From Phallusia fumigata (lineage: Eukaryota > Chordata > Ascidiacea > Phlebobranchia > Ascidiidae): 49,039 nucleotides of DNA. Where the stretch lies: NCBI GenBank assembly GCA_008931825.1, contig QXVZ01001380.1, positions 1 to 49,039 on the forward strand. The letters run 5' to 3'. Below are positions 14,731-26,811 of this stretch, piece after piece. Under the pieces are notes generated by a model. The model saw nothing but the letters and a program-made list of their open reading frames with translations. It did no database searches and was not told the origin of the DNA. Both the position numbers and the translations under genes were made by a program. Within the stretch, counting starts at the first letter, position 1, and the number at the start of each line of letters is the position of its first letter.

Positions 14731-15012
14731 CATCTTAATCTCAATTAGCCCCTAAAAGTTGTTTGCAATATTTATGCATAGTTTTACACAAAACTTTGGA
14801 TTTATGAGCTGTTTTGATTTTGACCCTGCATAACCCAGCTGTGTTAGTAGAATACAAAGCGTATATTTGGACACATTTTGAGAAGTCCGTATTGTGCTGA
14901 ATTTGTTTTGTCTTTCTTTGCAATTATAATTTTTATTGAAACATGCCAATATATATATACACTTCAAAGATTGTCATTAGAATAGTCTAAATTTGTTACA
15001 TTTACACTGAAA

Positions 15013-18000
15013 ATGTCTCTTAAACCACCCAAACTTCCACCAATTCAGTCAGGTCCAAACAGGTCTGACACCACTACACAAGTCATGTCACAGGCAGAAA
15101 AAATGAAGTCTGTTACTTCATACACACTCACCGGGGATACCACTAAGGTTAGTGGACACTTTGTGAATCTTTAATAGAAATTGTGAATCTTTAATCAGTT
15201 TATAACTTGCAGCATGTTCTACCCAGACAAGGTAACTTGAGGCCTGGTCAAGACACAAAATCTGGTGAAATTGAAACATGGCCGGCATACGCGAGTCGAT
15301 CTATGTTGAATGTAGGAATATCATCACCAAGTATGCAAGATGACAAAGTTGTTACTAAGGTTGATGTATGTAACTCTTCTTTGTAAATTTTGCATGTTGA
15401 TTCTTTTTATCCTTCCCCTTTGCATTCAGAAATCAATATCCCACAAACCCAAGTTTCTTGCTGCTTTGGAGAACTACGTAAAAAAAGAAATTGTGCAGTT
15501 AAACTGCACTGATCCTAAACCAAGTGAACTTCGTCTGCAAGCCTACAGAGAAGTGTTTGAATATTTAATTGAAGACTTCAAAACCTACAAGCCATTGCTG
15601 TCCCAGGTATACACTGATTATTTTGACTCATTCAAATGGGTAATGAGTGTTTGTCGTCAATTGTAATTTGACTTTTAGATCAAGAATGAATACGAAAAGA
15701 TGCTTAGTCATCATCGACAAAAGATTAGAGAACTAGAACCTCTTAAGTCAATGCTTATAACAGTATCAGAACAGTGCGACCAAAAAATCCTCAAAATAAG
15801 AGAACAGGTACTTCATTTTTTTTATAAGAATGAGCTTAAGATGATGTTGCAGCTTGTAATAAAACATTTTTAGGAGCGCCAAGAAATTATAGCCCTCAGG
15901 CAAAACAAGTTGGAGTTGTTGAAATATATCGACAGCATGAGAGAAAATGAGACATCACTTCAAGCCCAGGTGGCAAAACTCCAAGAAGAGCTTGCTGATG
16001 AATATAGAAGGTTTGTGGGGATATGACCTAATTGTATAAAGAATGCATGCAAGGGCCACAACAGAAAAAAGTCCTCGTCACTTTCTGATGTTGTCGTGTA
16101 GTGCTAAATATTACGAAAAAAAATGTCTTTTGCATACAAATTAAACTGTTAGAGAAAAGATTTTTCTGTGTTTGTTGCCGTTTTGGTGCTGAGTAAACAA
16201 ATTTCACAAGTGTTGTATATCAGGTACCGAAATGAATGTGACATGCGCAAATTACTTATATCTGACATGAATGATTTACGGCACCAACAAGAAGATTTGA
16301 AGAGAGCTGCTGGACAGGGGTCGATTGATGCAGACGATGATCCTGTTAGACTGAAGCTTTCCTTGCAGGTAAACAGTCTAATATGCGGTTTAGCTTTGGC
16401 AAGATTATCACTCACCAATTGCAGGTTGCTCGTGAGGATCTGACCAGACAAGCAGAGCAGCTCACACGAATGCAGGCAGACTATGGTGATGTCGTTCCAA
16501 GAAGGGATTTTGAAATGCTTGAAGCCAAACATAAAGAACTGAATGAAAAACATGAACAACTACAGTCAGATTTCAAACAACTTAAAGAAGAGCATGAGAC
16601 GATACTTGATGTACACAAACAGGTAGGCATATGGTTTACCAACAGTTATTGTATGGTTTTTTAGAGATACTCTCTTGTAAAAGGTTATAGATCAACGAGA
16701 TGAGTTTTACACTGAAATGGAAAACTTGAGGGAAAGCGCAACACCTCGACCAACATGGGAGCTCTGTTCTGATGTTGTCCCAGGTAACACAGTTGGGAAT
16801 CGTTGTTGATTTTATTAATTAATTACTTTTTAACATAGCTGGTCCTGACCATTGGGCTGAGGTGACCTCTGGAAAACGAAGCCAACAGATTTTGGAAGCA
16901 TTGCTAAAAGAATTAAAATCTGGTGGATCACAAGGCCCTGACACCTTTGAAGGAAAGGGCACAGGGGATGATGTACCAAAGTATGAATAGTTTTCATTAT
17001 TTTATCAAATGTTTTTGCAAGTTGTAAACCAGGTCGAAAATAAAGTCAGTTAAGCAGGCAGATCTAGTAATAGAAGGCAAAGAGTCAGAAAGTATCAAGA
17101 CCTAGTTGATTAGAAGTAGAAGAAACACAGTGAGAGAATGAGGTGGGAGAAAAAGTTTGTAGTTTGTTCTTTATATTTGTGTCAATTCATTTTGGTTTTT
17201 ACAGGTTCCTTCGATATGAAGGTGACATACGGAATCGAAAAATGCGGAAGTCAGAGTTGTCTACCCTCCTGAAAGAAATTTGGGCTAAAAAAGTTCAGAG
17301 TGATGCAGCCCTTGGAAGTCGACAAGAAATGACAGAATTTCTCTACACATTTTTTCTGGTCTGTGGTAACAAGAGAAAGTGTTATGTAACGCTATGTCTG
17401 TCCTAAGTAGTAGTTAGACTATTAATTGACATAGAAGAGAAAAAACAAAGTACTTTTTCCTGATGTATGCACAAACTATTGACACAGGAAAAGTTTAACA
17501 ACATGGAAGACATGGCAGGTGAATGGGGTTACTCACTTTTCGATGCTCTCAACAAGTTTAGGGAGGAACCACATGTTGAAGTGTTTCTAAATGTTGTGCT
17601 GGGAGAGGGTAAATTTAATATTTATGACATTATGGTGACATGTAAGATTAGCTTTCAAATTTTTTCACCACCAGGAACTGAGGATCTTTACTATCGACAA
17701 ATGGACTTGATTCAAAGGGTTATGGAGGAGTTGAAAAAAGCTGACTCTGAATCAACAGGTTAAAATTGCTTACAAAAAGGTTTTAAGGTCTTATTATTTT
17801 AAGATATTTATTTCTGCAGGGAAAGTGAGTTTGGAACAATTCAATGCAACGTTGGTTTCTGCATTTACGCTTAAAAGTGATGCAAGTATCAAAGCTTTAC
17901 TTAAGGCGGCAGCAGAAGAACTTGAAGTTTCACTAGATGATGAGCCAGTGTTGGATTACACAGTAACTCCTGCTTGAAAATTAGAGAACAAATCACTTGA

Positions 18001-18564
18001 CAAGCTATAATGGGTTATACATCTGTAGCAATATTAACTGAACTCCAGATTAAATTTTTAGTGATATTGTGTATTTAAAAAAATGTTACCAAATTTACAG
18101 TTACATAAAACATCCTTGTCCCGAACAGGTTTTGTTCACCGAAGATGAGGAAGGTCATACCGGGCCCTTTTTAAACACAATAAGAAGCCAAGAAGCTGAG
18201 GAGAGGGAAACATATATATCACAGTTATCAGAGCAACTTGACACTGACCAAGTAGGCATATGCATACACCGTTATTTTGCCAGACTTGCCCTAATCAGAG
18301 TTTATAGTCTTTGAATTCTCATTTACAATGTTCAGATAAATGTAAAAAACACATCAATGTTAAATGCAGGTTTCTTCCAATGACCTACGAAGCACATTCA
18401 TGATGATTGACCCTGCAATTGAGCCAGCACAAATGACCAGCTATTTGCAGATTGCTTTCAAAGCATCTATCACAGAACTGGATGACATAGAACCAGTAGA
18501 TAAAAAAATACTTTTTGATAGATTACGGAAGGGTGGTGTGCATAGAGTTGGAATGGTATATTAA
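15013..18564 (+). CDS. TSNAXIP1: Translin-associated factor X-interacting protein 1
   Basis: Fifteen exons in phase, 711 aa: 15013-15147, 15213-15365, 15430-15606, 15679-15807, 15874-16010, 16224-16368, 16425-16622, 16684-16783, 16839-16980, 17205-17358, 17488-17608, 17675-17758, 17820-17962, 18129-18251, 18370-18564. The conserved N-terminal domain starts near residue 97 (KFLAALENYVKKE, ELRLQAYREVFEYLIEDF, YKPLLSQ, IKNEYEKMLSHH), followed by long coiled coils to about residue 390 and a helical C-terminal half (EWGYSLFDALNKF, LRSTFMMIDP). Family members act in testis and cilia; the exact role is unclear. The exon 10 donor (CTG/gtctgt) is weak but the phase fits. AATAAA at 18613 is a likely poly(A) signal. 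If intron 13 is retained, translation ends five codons later. Confidence 0.92.
15161..15196 (+). repeat. Short direct repeat in TSNAXIP1 intron 1
   Basis: The phrase ttgtgaatctttaat occurs twice in a row with a 5-base spacer. It is probably a slippage duplication without function. Confidence 0.6.
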
Positions 18565-19206
18565 CATGAGTCACTAGTATGGGGTGACAGATTTTTGGGC
18601 CACATTACACTTAATAAATCATCAAACTTGTAACCAAATGCATTTATTTTGGATCGTTTGCAAGCGACAGTTTAGAAAAAAATTGCTAGCAAAGACAAAA
18701 TGTAAGTGAATCGTCAGCATTTCTTGCAAATTTGCAGATAGTGGTTCAGATTTTATACATGTGAGGAAGACCAATTTATGATTTTGGTTAACTAGCCATA
18801 AAAATTTCCTTGCAATGATCATGTACAATATGGCGAGTAAACCAAAACCATTTGCAACAATTGCGCTAGCATTAAAAAAATGTTACTCTGTACAAAGCTT
18901 CATTTCATTAAACCATAAGCTACCTAAATTACTGTCAACCTGGTTTTAATAAATTTATTTTCTGGAGTAGTGCAAAAGGCATCAACATAGATATTTGGTC
19001 CAATATCATAGAATGGCTTATTTTCAAAGCCTGTCGACAAACAATAATGCACACAGGTGAAGTTACTGTAGTGCTATTTTGTGTCATCAATATGCCTGCT
19101 GACCAAGAATTACAAGTGACCGTTAGGGGACCATGAAGTACCAACAAATAGTCACCCTACTTGAGTGGGCTCTGCAAGACCTTGTGTTTGTTGCTTGGGA
19201 ATTTTA
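18565..19206. terminator. Convergent 3' ends of TSNAXIP1 and the RRM gene
   Basis: No exon seen. A plus-strand AATAAA at 18613-18618 serves TSNAXIP1, 49 bases after its stop. On the minus strand, TTTATT at 18954-18959 is an AATAAA for the RRM gene, giving a 3' UTR of about 250 bases. Signals were read by eye. Confidence 0.6.
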
Positions 19207-19800
19207 TCAATATCCCCCTGATCCATTGTAGGACATATTGCTGTTGCTATATTGTTGATTTTGTTGGTAGCCATTTCCTGCACCCTGATTGCTGGGTTGT
19301 TGACCCCAGCTTTGCTGCGCCTGCTGTTGGTTCCAAGCAGCATATTGGGGCCAGTATGCCTGACCTTGCTGCCATCCATAGCCCTGCTGGTTCCACCCAC
19401 CAAACCCTTGGCCTTGGTAGTAATTTTGCTGTTGTTGCTGCTGCTGTTGTTGTCCATAGTATGACTGATTTTGTCCGCCGGCTCCACCACCACCACCACC
19501 ATAGCTATTTTGTGGTTTGTTTCCAGCACTTGCTGATTTCTTCTCAGCATAATTGACGATAATGGGTCTCCCTCGAATAAGTTTGTTGTTCATTCCCCTA
19601 ATAGCTTCTTCCACAGAACTTTTATCTTTAAAGGTGATGAAACCAAATCCTCTGGATTTGTTTGTCTCCTTGTCACGCAAAATTACTGTGTTGAGAATTT
19701 CTCCATATTGCTGAAAGGCATCAGTAACTTCTTGCTCAGTGGCTTGAAAGTCTATACTCCCAACAAAAACTTTCATACTGTAATCATCATTGTAACTCAT
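19207..19800 (-). CDS. RRM protein with Q/G/Y-rich prion-like tail (CIRBP-like)
   Basis: Single-exon coding region, 197 aa. Residues ~9-87 form one RNA recognition motif with RNP2 (VFVGSI) and RNP1 (RGFGFITF). The rest is low complexity: a glycine run, nine glutamines (CAG/CAA repeat near 19430-19450), and repeated Tyr, Trp, Asn and Gly, as in prion-like domains. The layout resembles cold-inducible or glycine-rich RNA-binding proteins, but the tail is Q/Y-rich rather than RGG-rich, so orthology is left open. Likely nuclear or nucleocytoplasmic RNA binding. A plausible 3' splice site (gtttttacag) lies at about 19850, so the 5' UTR is probably spliced. See the possible small reading frame upstream. 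Confidence 0.9.
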   Translation of the reverse strand: MSYNDDYSMKVFVGSIDFQATEQEVTDAFQQYGEILNTVILRDKETNKSRGFGFITFKDKSSVEEAIRGMNNKLIRGRPIIVNYAEKKSASAGNKPQNSYGGGGGGAGGQNQSYYGQQQQQQQQQNYYQGQGFGGWNQQGYGWQQGQAYWPQYAAWNQQQAQQSWGQQPSNQGAGNGYQQNQQYSNSNMSYNGSGGY

Positions 19801-20595
19801 TTTTTTTGGTTGATATTAATTTTAGTAATTGTACAATAATCTGTTATACACTGTAAAAACATTAATTTTTAAGCTGGAGTCAAGCAACGGGAAAAAAGGG
19901 CACAGCTAATTAATGCAACACAATGATATCAGTGATATACTTTGTATGGAGTTCAATAAATCAACACATCTAAAACTTACTTCAAAATTATTTACTTTGG
20001 CAATTAGGTCATTCCATGCAAACAGCAAAGCACAGACAAAAGTTGTAGAAATTTTGTAAAAGGATGTGACAGCCTCACTTGCTCTCAATTTATCAACCTA
20101 ATGAAAAGATAACCAGGCAACATACCATGTAGCTATAGAAATTAGTAACAGGCCATAAAGCCAAGAATGTTGTGTTTGTAAATGGTAAAGAATGACATGT
20201 GCATACAAGCACACAAAATTAAAGTAGATCACCTACAAATGGGGAAAGTAAGTGGAACAATGTTGTTAGATAGTAGGTTTAAATTTTCCAAAACCTGTGC
20301 TAGGGAAAATGTAAGTTGTATATTGTGCCAAAGTTCCAAACTGTAAATGAAACAATTTCCCTTCCTCTATTTTTGTCTCAACAAACTTAAGGTTTTGGGA
20401 GTGCATTATTTTCAACCAATTTAAATTGGCAAATAAATTTTGATAAAGCACAAAATATTTTAACCATAAACAATTGGAACAAAATACAATTTGATTTAAA
20501 CTTAACATAAACACTGCTGTGACTGATCGAATGCTACTAGTCCCATGTTAAATTCTCACTGAATTCAGTTGCTTTTTATTTTGCGCACGTGCCAT
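19801..20595 (-). CDS. Candidate small upstream reading frame, possibly dicistronic with the RRM gene
   Basis: Three segments join in phase: 20595-20560 (ATG, MARAQNKKQLNS, then gtgaga), 20097-19981 (39 codons, good acceptor, then gtaagt), and a last piece starting after tttttacag near 19850. The last piece ends in TGA whose first two bases are the TG of the RRM start codon (ATGA overlap). The middle exon has a hydrophobic segment (TTFVCALLFAWNDL). I do not recognise the family. It could be a real small protein on a shared transcript, a spliced 5' UTR open by chance, or part of another gene. Confidence 0.35.
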
Positions 20596-21919
20596 CAAAT
20601 AGTATCACGCAAACAAGTTTAAGTGTCGGTCAACTGATGTCACTACATAACGACGAAGATAACATAACACCACAATACACATCAAAAACAAATTGTTGGT
20701 TAAAAAATGTTCAAACCTTTACTATCTTCAACGAGACGGATTCAAACCAACATGCCGATTCACCAGCGACGGCTAACTAACAGCAAACTCATTTACCGTT
20801 CGCTTCAGGTAGCTTCGGATGAGAGGAAAACACAATTTGTTTGAGGATTGCGTCATAAAGGCCTACTAATTGAGAAGCTATTTTTCCATGTAGTATCTAT
20901 GGTTTTTCAAACCATACCTTAAAGTGGGGCACGGAAATTTTGAAACATCTGGTCAGCGATTTGAAAATCGGTTTGACAAATTGCTTCGTTTGGTCAAGGT
21001 TATAAAATAGATGTTGTGGCAGCAGTAAACTGGAGCTTTATTTAAGTTTCAAAAGGATGGCTTCTCCTTGCGCCGTCCCTACTTAACTAGTTTTGTACAT
21101 TCCTACGAAAAAAAAACTATTCCTTGTGGTGTTTTTTTACATTCGCGATAAGGTCACATGTTACAGTAGTTTTGTTTCACGATATTTATGTTTAGACCTA
21201 CTGTTAAAAAGTAAAATCGGTATCCACCAGTTACCTCATCTTCTTAAATAACTAGAAAACGTAATTGTGCATTTTCTTTTAGCTATTGCGACAATTCTCT
21301 ATTCGCTATCACAAATGTGTTGTTAAATTCTCTTGGTTACTGCATCAGACAAACAAAAACATTTTTTCGATTATTTTACCTCGCTAAATAACCATATATC
21401 TCACTAAAGTATTACGATTACTGAACAAAATGTTGCAAAAATTTGTTTAATGCTAAGCGTTAAAGCCTGGGCAGATTACACTGAAAAATTGCCTCTAGCG
21501 AAAGTAAGCATCACACAACAGGCGTAATGGCGATAGAGTTGTATATAGAGACACGATCAGAACGGTTTATTAGCAAACCAACCGGAATTTAATACAAAGG
21601 GTTGCACACTGCACTAAAATTTGGTGGTAAATATACATAACTTTTTGCAAAATGCAAAAAAATCAAATCAGGTTGCATAGCGTTATTAGATGCATGGGAA
21701 AAGTGCATGTAGCAAAAAACTTGCATATAAACATTTAAAACTTAAACTTAAGCGGATGGCGCAGTAGTTTTAACCAGGGGTACTCCTGTCTATTCCTAGG
21801 GTGTTCGTGGAAGGTTTGTTTTTCAACATGAGAACAATAAAGATTTTCCAGTAACTACATACGCGGTACAATACTAGTTGGTGATTTCAAAAGGGTACTG
21901 ACAAGGAAATGGTTAAGAA
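20596..21919. other. Intergenic region upstream of the RRM gene
   Basis: About 1.3 kb, AT-rich, no convincing exon, RNA gene or repeat. It should include the RRM promoter and the 3' UTR of the minus-strand kinase gene to the right. Confidence 0.4.
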
Positions 21920-24900
21920 TCACTGATCAAAAGGAACGAGCGATGATTTGTCAAATGGAGGACGCTGAATATCAAGGACAACTGCAGCATCAAGGGCTTG
22001 CTTCATACAAACTGTAACCTTCTTTCTCGCAAGCACCTCCAATAAACGGTTTCTTACATTTAACATTGATGGACGGTCCTTTGGACTATGCTGCCATGAG
22101 TCAACCACAATGGATTGCAAGAATTTGAGGATTTCCAGACTGTCATCAGACAGGTTGTTGCGGTCAGTAAAAGTTGGTCTTTTACCTTCTAATATCAAGT
22201 CTCGGAACTCGCGATCATTCCTACCTTTGGTCGGCAGAGACTCTTCCAGTATGCAGTACCCTGTCATACCAAAGCTGTAAACGTCTGATGCCTTCGTTAA
22301 CTCGCCAAGATAATCAAGCCGCTCTGGCGAGGCAAAAATAGGCGTGTATTGGTGTAATTTTGGCGGCTCGTCCTTGGCCAAATGGGTGTGCGCTGCCAAA
22401 TCAGCCCCTCCGAAGTCGGAAATTTTACAGTTTATCTCGTACGTCATAAGTACGTTGTGAGGCTTGATATCATTGTGGGAAATCCGACGGTCATTGAAGA
22501 TGTTGTGCAGAAAGGCTAATCCCGACGCAATATCCGAAAATATCCGGAGTTTAAGGTTCAGTAAATCTATATGCTTGATGTCCTTATTAAAAATAAGACT
22601 ATCCAACGAACCGCCCGGCATGTATTCCATCACAAGGTGACTTTTATCATGTTTGATGATACCAAACGTTTCCACAACGTTCGGATGGTGAGCCATTTGG
22701 GCAATTTGACCCTCTTTTAGAAACCTGTGAACAGAAACATTAACTATTTGCAGCCAGTAACAAATGGAAAACGTGATGTTTCATTGGTTTGGTCCATTGT
22801 ATTTTAAGGCACAGTTACAAATACCATAAAACAAAACAAATGTTCCAACCTAATTGTGGTTTCATTGCTGACAGAATTTAGTCAGTGTTCTGTCCAATTT
22901 GTATTGTCAGAAATTTGTTGGTTGATTTTATGCTTCAGAAAATTCAAAACTAGGATCTTGCTTTCCACCCCTTGTCAGATCAGGTGTTGGTTGTTACAAA
23001 ATTCACTTTTTTTAACAAGACTGGCTATGAAATAACTGCACTATATATATATATCTACATATATATGTCTTTGTCTAACACACATACTTGACATCAGCTC
23101 CTCCATTAGGGGTTTTAATAGCAACCCATCCAAGTGATTCATGAAAAGCCAGGTGTACGAAAGCAAAGCCACCCTTACCGAGGGAGAATTTCCGCTCTTT
23201 GCATGATAAAAAGTCACTTGCTTTGTACTGTGTAAAGTTGGTCTGCAAAAAATATTTTTTAACCTATATTAAATTCCAACTGCCCTTTTCCCAAAATTCC
23301 AAATTCAACATTGCACAGGGACTCTGGACTAGAAAACCAACCATAATGGTTTTTCGATGCTTCCTTGCCACACAATGATCCGAACTTATTTCTGTTAATT
23401 GCTTTTTTAAGTTGGCACAAACAAACCATTGACTGATTGCAATTAGTAAATGATTGCAATTAGTAAAATACATGGTGAAATGACTTGTTGCTGGTCAAAC
23501 CTTATATTTTGGTTTAGACAGCTCTTGGAAGACTTGTTGCGTCAGCTTTGAATGCTGTTCAAAGCTGGATTTAATTTTTGTAGCCAGTGCAGTGTCGTAT
23601 TGGTGCAGCCTGCCATCAAGTTGGAGTAATGCATTATGTTGAGCAGCTAGACACTTCTCCTCAAACCAACTCTGATTCCTTGGTGATTTTTGCAGCTTTT
23701 TTACAAACTAGACAGCAAAATAATTATTACTGGTTGTCCGCTGATAGCTTCAAAAGTACATTTTACCTATCAACCTATTATGGAAAAGCAGTTTCACATG
23801 CACCAAACAAACAACAGTAAAACAAGTTAAATTGTACAGTGTGTCAAAAAAAAGTTTTACCGTTTGCAGTTCGAGGGAGTAATCTTTGCAACATTTTACA
23901 AATATTCCAAGAGCAGCATTCACAATTCTATCTTCCTGTAAACAAAACAATGCATGCCAAAAAAAGCTTATGCCAGTTATATTTTCTTACCTGCTTTGCT
24001 GAAGTTAAGTCCTGCAAAACAACTTTGTATGGTTCGATGCCTTGTTTGAACAATTCTATAAATCCATTTAGGTTACATGTACTAGAATCCTTTTTCAACT
24101 TATCTTGCAGCTTATTTGTAACAGTTTGTTCCACTTGTGACTCTATGTTTTTCATGTCATCGGTTGGTAAAGCCTGATCAAGTGCCTAAAGCAAACTTAA
24201 AACTTTTAACAAATCAAATAAGTTTTTACAAAAGCTGCTGTAAATTAACATTAAACTGGGCCTCTAGAATAATGATTAGTTCTTTACCGTTATTCAGTTT
24301 GATTTTAATTAATGCTTGGCGTTTTAAAATGATAATGTGCTCTGTTAATGCAAACATTATTTTGGATGAGCTGCGATTTGGGCTCAACTTGGGTCACAGC
24401 TGTAGTAATAATATGTTTGTTGGCTAGTAACTAAGGTCCCACACTGAGCACCAGCTAGCCTCATGGATAGCTAATAGTTTGGCATAACTATTTGTCACCT
24501 TCGAGAATTCTTGGCAAAATTCATTAATACATTGAATGAGAACCTCAGAAAAATGTACATCTGGCTTGGTCTGTTAAAACAACTTTAGTAAGTTTTTACA
24601 GAACTGCTAAAAGTAAAGCAAATAAAACCAACCAATTTTTTGTTTTGTTTTGTTTTTTGTGTTGTTTTTGTTGAAACAATGGAGGCTGACTTTGGCATTG
24701 GCAATGCACTTCTTGGTTTTGGTACTGCACTTCTTTGATATTGGCACTGCACAAAAACATTTTTATTAAAACTTGTTTGCTTGAATTACCTTAGCATCAA
24801 AACTTACATCTTTTTTTGGAACTTGTTTCAAACTAGATTTCTCAAGCATGTTTTGAATGATCTAAAATACAAACAAATTGTTTACTTTTTTTCAGTAGCA

Positions 24901-25896
24901 TCAACAGGTGCAGATCTGATTCATATCTGTTTAACCGCACCAACCTTTGTAAGCATGGTTTTGTCCTTTTGTTGAAGCACTTCAAATTCACATTGTTTAT
25001 TTGTCGCAAACTATAACATTTACGCATTAACTTAAAGAATAAAAAAAATGTGAATCAATAGACTATCAAACACCCACTTGTCTTCCCCGATCAATTGAAA
25101 CATCACATTTCTTTTTATGCCTTTCATAGCATAGCACTGTTTTCATGACATTCGGAATGTTCTAAGATGTAATAAGCAAAAACGTTTTCCAAATGCATGC
25201 AACAAACATTTTCTCTCAACCTGGTTGACATCATCTAACCAGCGATGCAACTTGTCAAAAGATTTTGTATCATCGTAGATAAGAAACACACCCTGCAAAA
25301 GTGTTGAACCTTTTTAAGGTAAGCAGTCGACTTAATTGTGTGATGCAACTGTAAGTAAATATGCTACCACATTACCACTTTATTTTTCCAACAAATTTGT
25401 GTGAAAATAAAAGCAATATTGCTTGGGTAATGACAGTTTGTAATACCTGAACAGTTTTTTCATAAAAAGTGGAATTAAGCTTTGCAGAACTTTCCATCCC
25501 TAGACTATCACTGCAAAAACAAATATATTGTTGTGACAAAGTAATAACAAAAAATTTAAAAAAATCGTGCTTTTCTTGCACGTTTCAGAGCATAATAAAA
25601 GCTGGCAACAACAGTTCATACCACAATTCAACTTTGACCATGTTCCCATGAACAATAAAGTCTTCTGTTCTGCTTTCAATACCTTAAAAAGAACAAACAA
25701 CTACTTTAACCAACAACTTATCATCTGCAATATCATTTAACAATTGAAAATATTTTACACATGCACAAATCATTAAAAATATAATACCTGCAACAGGAGT
25801 TGCATATTTGCGACCTTCAAATGCTATTAAAATTTCTCGCTTTCCAACGCTGTAATCTCCAATTAACAGAATCCTGAAATCTGTGGTCAAAGACAT
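21920..25896 (-). CDS. Degenerate Rab-like GTPase fused to a protein kinase
   Basis: Thirteen exons in phase (- strand), 678 aa: 25896-25788, 25682-25622, 25510-25447, 25292-25221, 25161-25078, 25010-24945, 24861-24790, 24570-24499, 24185-23991, 23935-23861, 23707-23501, 23242-23088, 22724-21920. Residues 1-176 follow a Rab fold (DFRILLIGDYSVGK, KVELCDSLG, GVFLIYDDTKSFDKLHRWL, KKKCDVSIDRGRQFA), but the nucleotide-binding motifs are changed. Residues 177-375 are helical, with probable coiled coil. The kinase domain (~378-640) has GKGGFAFV, Lys402 in VAIK, SHNDIKPHN with Asp496, DFGG at 514 and ASPERL, so catalysis looks intact; it resembles tyrosine-kinase-like Ser/Thr kinases. An upstream 5' UTR exon (to 26080) splices to 25901. 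I know no named protein with this order. Substrate unknown. Confidence 0.85.
23041..23069. repeat. TA-rich simple repeat in the Rab/kinase gene intron
   Basis: Alternating ta tract broken by tctaca, in the intron between the two kinase exons. Ordinary microsatellite. Confidence 0.7.
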
Positions 25897-26811
25897 TCCA
25901 ACTGTAAAAGCAGATCAAAAGCTTTATCGTTTAGCAAGGGAAAACAAAACACTTTTGCAAGTTATGCTAACTTATTGATTTCGTGATTCATTTTGCACTG
26001 TTGGTAAACAGCCTTTGGTAAAACGTTTAAAGTTCAGGATAAACAGTGTGGGTTGATGCAAAATATACAATAATGTAACCTGTTTGATGCAACCCTTTAT
26101 TCAACTCCAACGATTTTTCGTCGACGGTCTCGGAGTCTGAAATTACGCTTGCATTGTTGTCATAGTCACGGATGATCGATTCGCGCAGCGGTTTTAGTCA
26201 TAGAAATCTAAACAGACACCATAGAAATACTACTTGCCAAAAAGTTTCACAGTAAAGTGCACCAACGTGCGTTGTTGTGTGTTGTTTGTAGAAGCTGGTA
26301 TAGCCCCCACCATCCGAAAACAAGTTTACAAGGTTCAATTTTTACTGTGTCGTAAACAAGTCAACCAATAGGAGTTATATTGTCGGGTAACTCTCGTTCA
26401 ATAAATTTATTTTTAGTTGGCAAAAGATACTTTGATGTAATAAGCAAATTGTATTGTAAGCCAACGCCACTATTTCAAGACCCTGGTGCTGTATTTTTTT
26501 AGATGTGCTGCCTTTATGATACAGTACATTGTTTTACGTTATTTTGTGGTAATAAGTCGAGACCGAGGTTGGACGCTAGTTTTCTGTTAAAACCCGTTTA
26601 CCCCTTTTTAGTGTGCACAGCAGCAGCCGCACATGTGGTCGTGGTGCTAGTCTTACAATGCTTGAAAGAAATGCAAAGTTATTTTAGACAACAAAACACC
26701 TTGACTTGACAACAAAAAATTAGGATTTATTCGCTTTCACAGTTTGTAGAAGTTATCTCAATCACAAAAATCAATAAAACAGCTGGTAAATATTTTGCGT
26801 CTGTGACTATC
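25897..26811. promoter_or_regulatory. Divergent region between the Rab/kinase gene and PAIP1
   Basis: It holds a non-coding 5' exon of the Rab/kinase gene whose donor (acag/gttaca) lies at 26080; its frame has no ATG after an upstream stop, so translation should start at 25896. The remaining 600 or so bases are the likely shared promoter region. No specific motif defended. Confidence 0.5.

Noticed and set aside
19161..19556. 131-aa plus-strand and 132-aa other-frame readings
   Set aside because: Shadows of the Q/G/Y-rich RRM protein; they are low-complexity by-products of the CAG and GGN codons.
24600..24760. Repeated ttggcactgcac-like phrases in a Rab/kinase intron
   Set aside because: Imperfect low-complexity repetition next to a poly-T/G tract; nothing points to a functional element.
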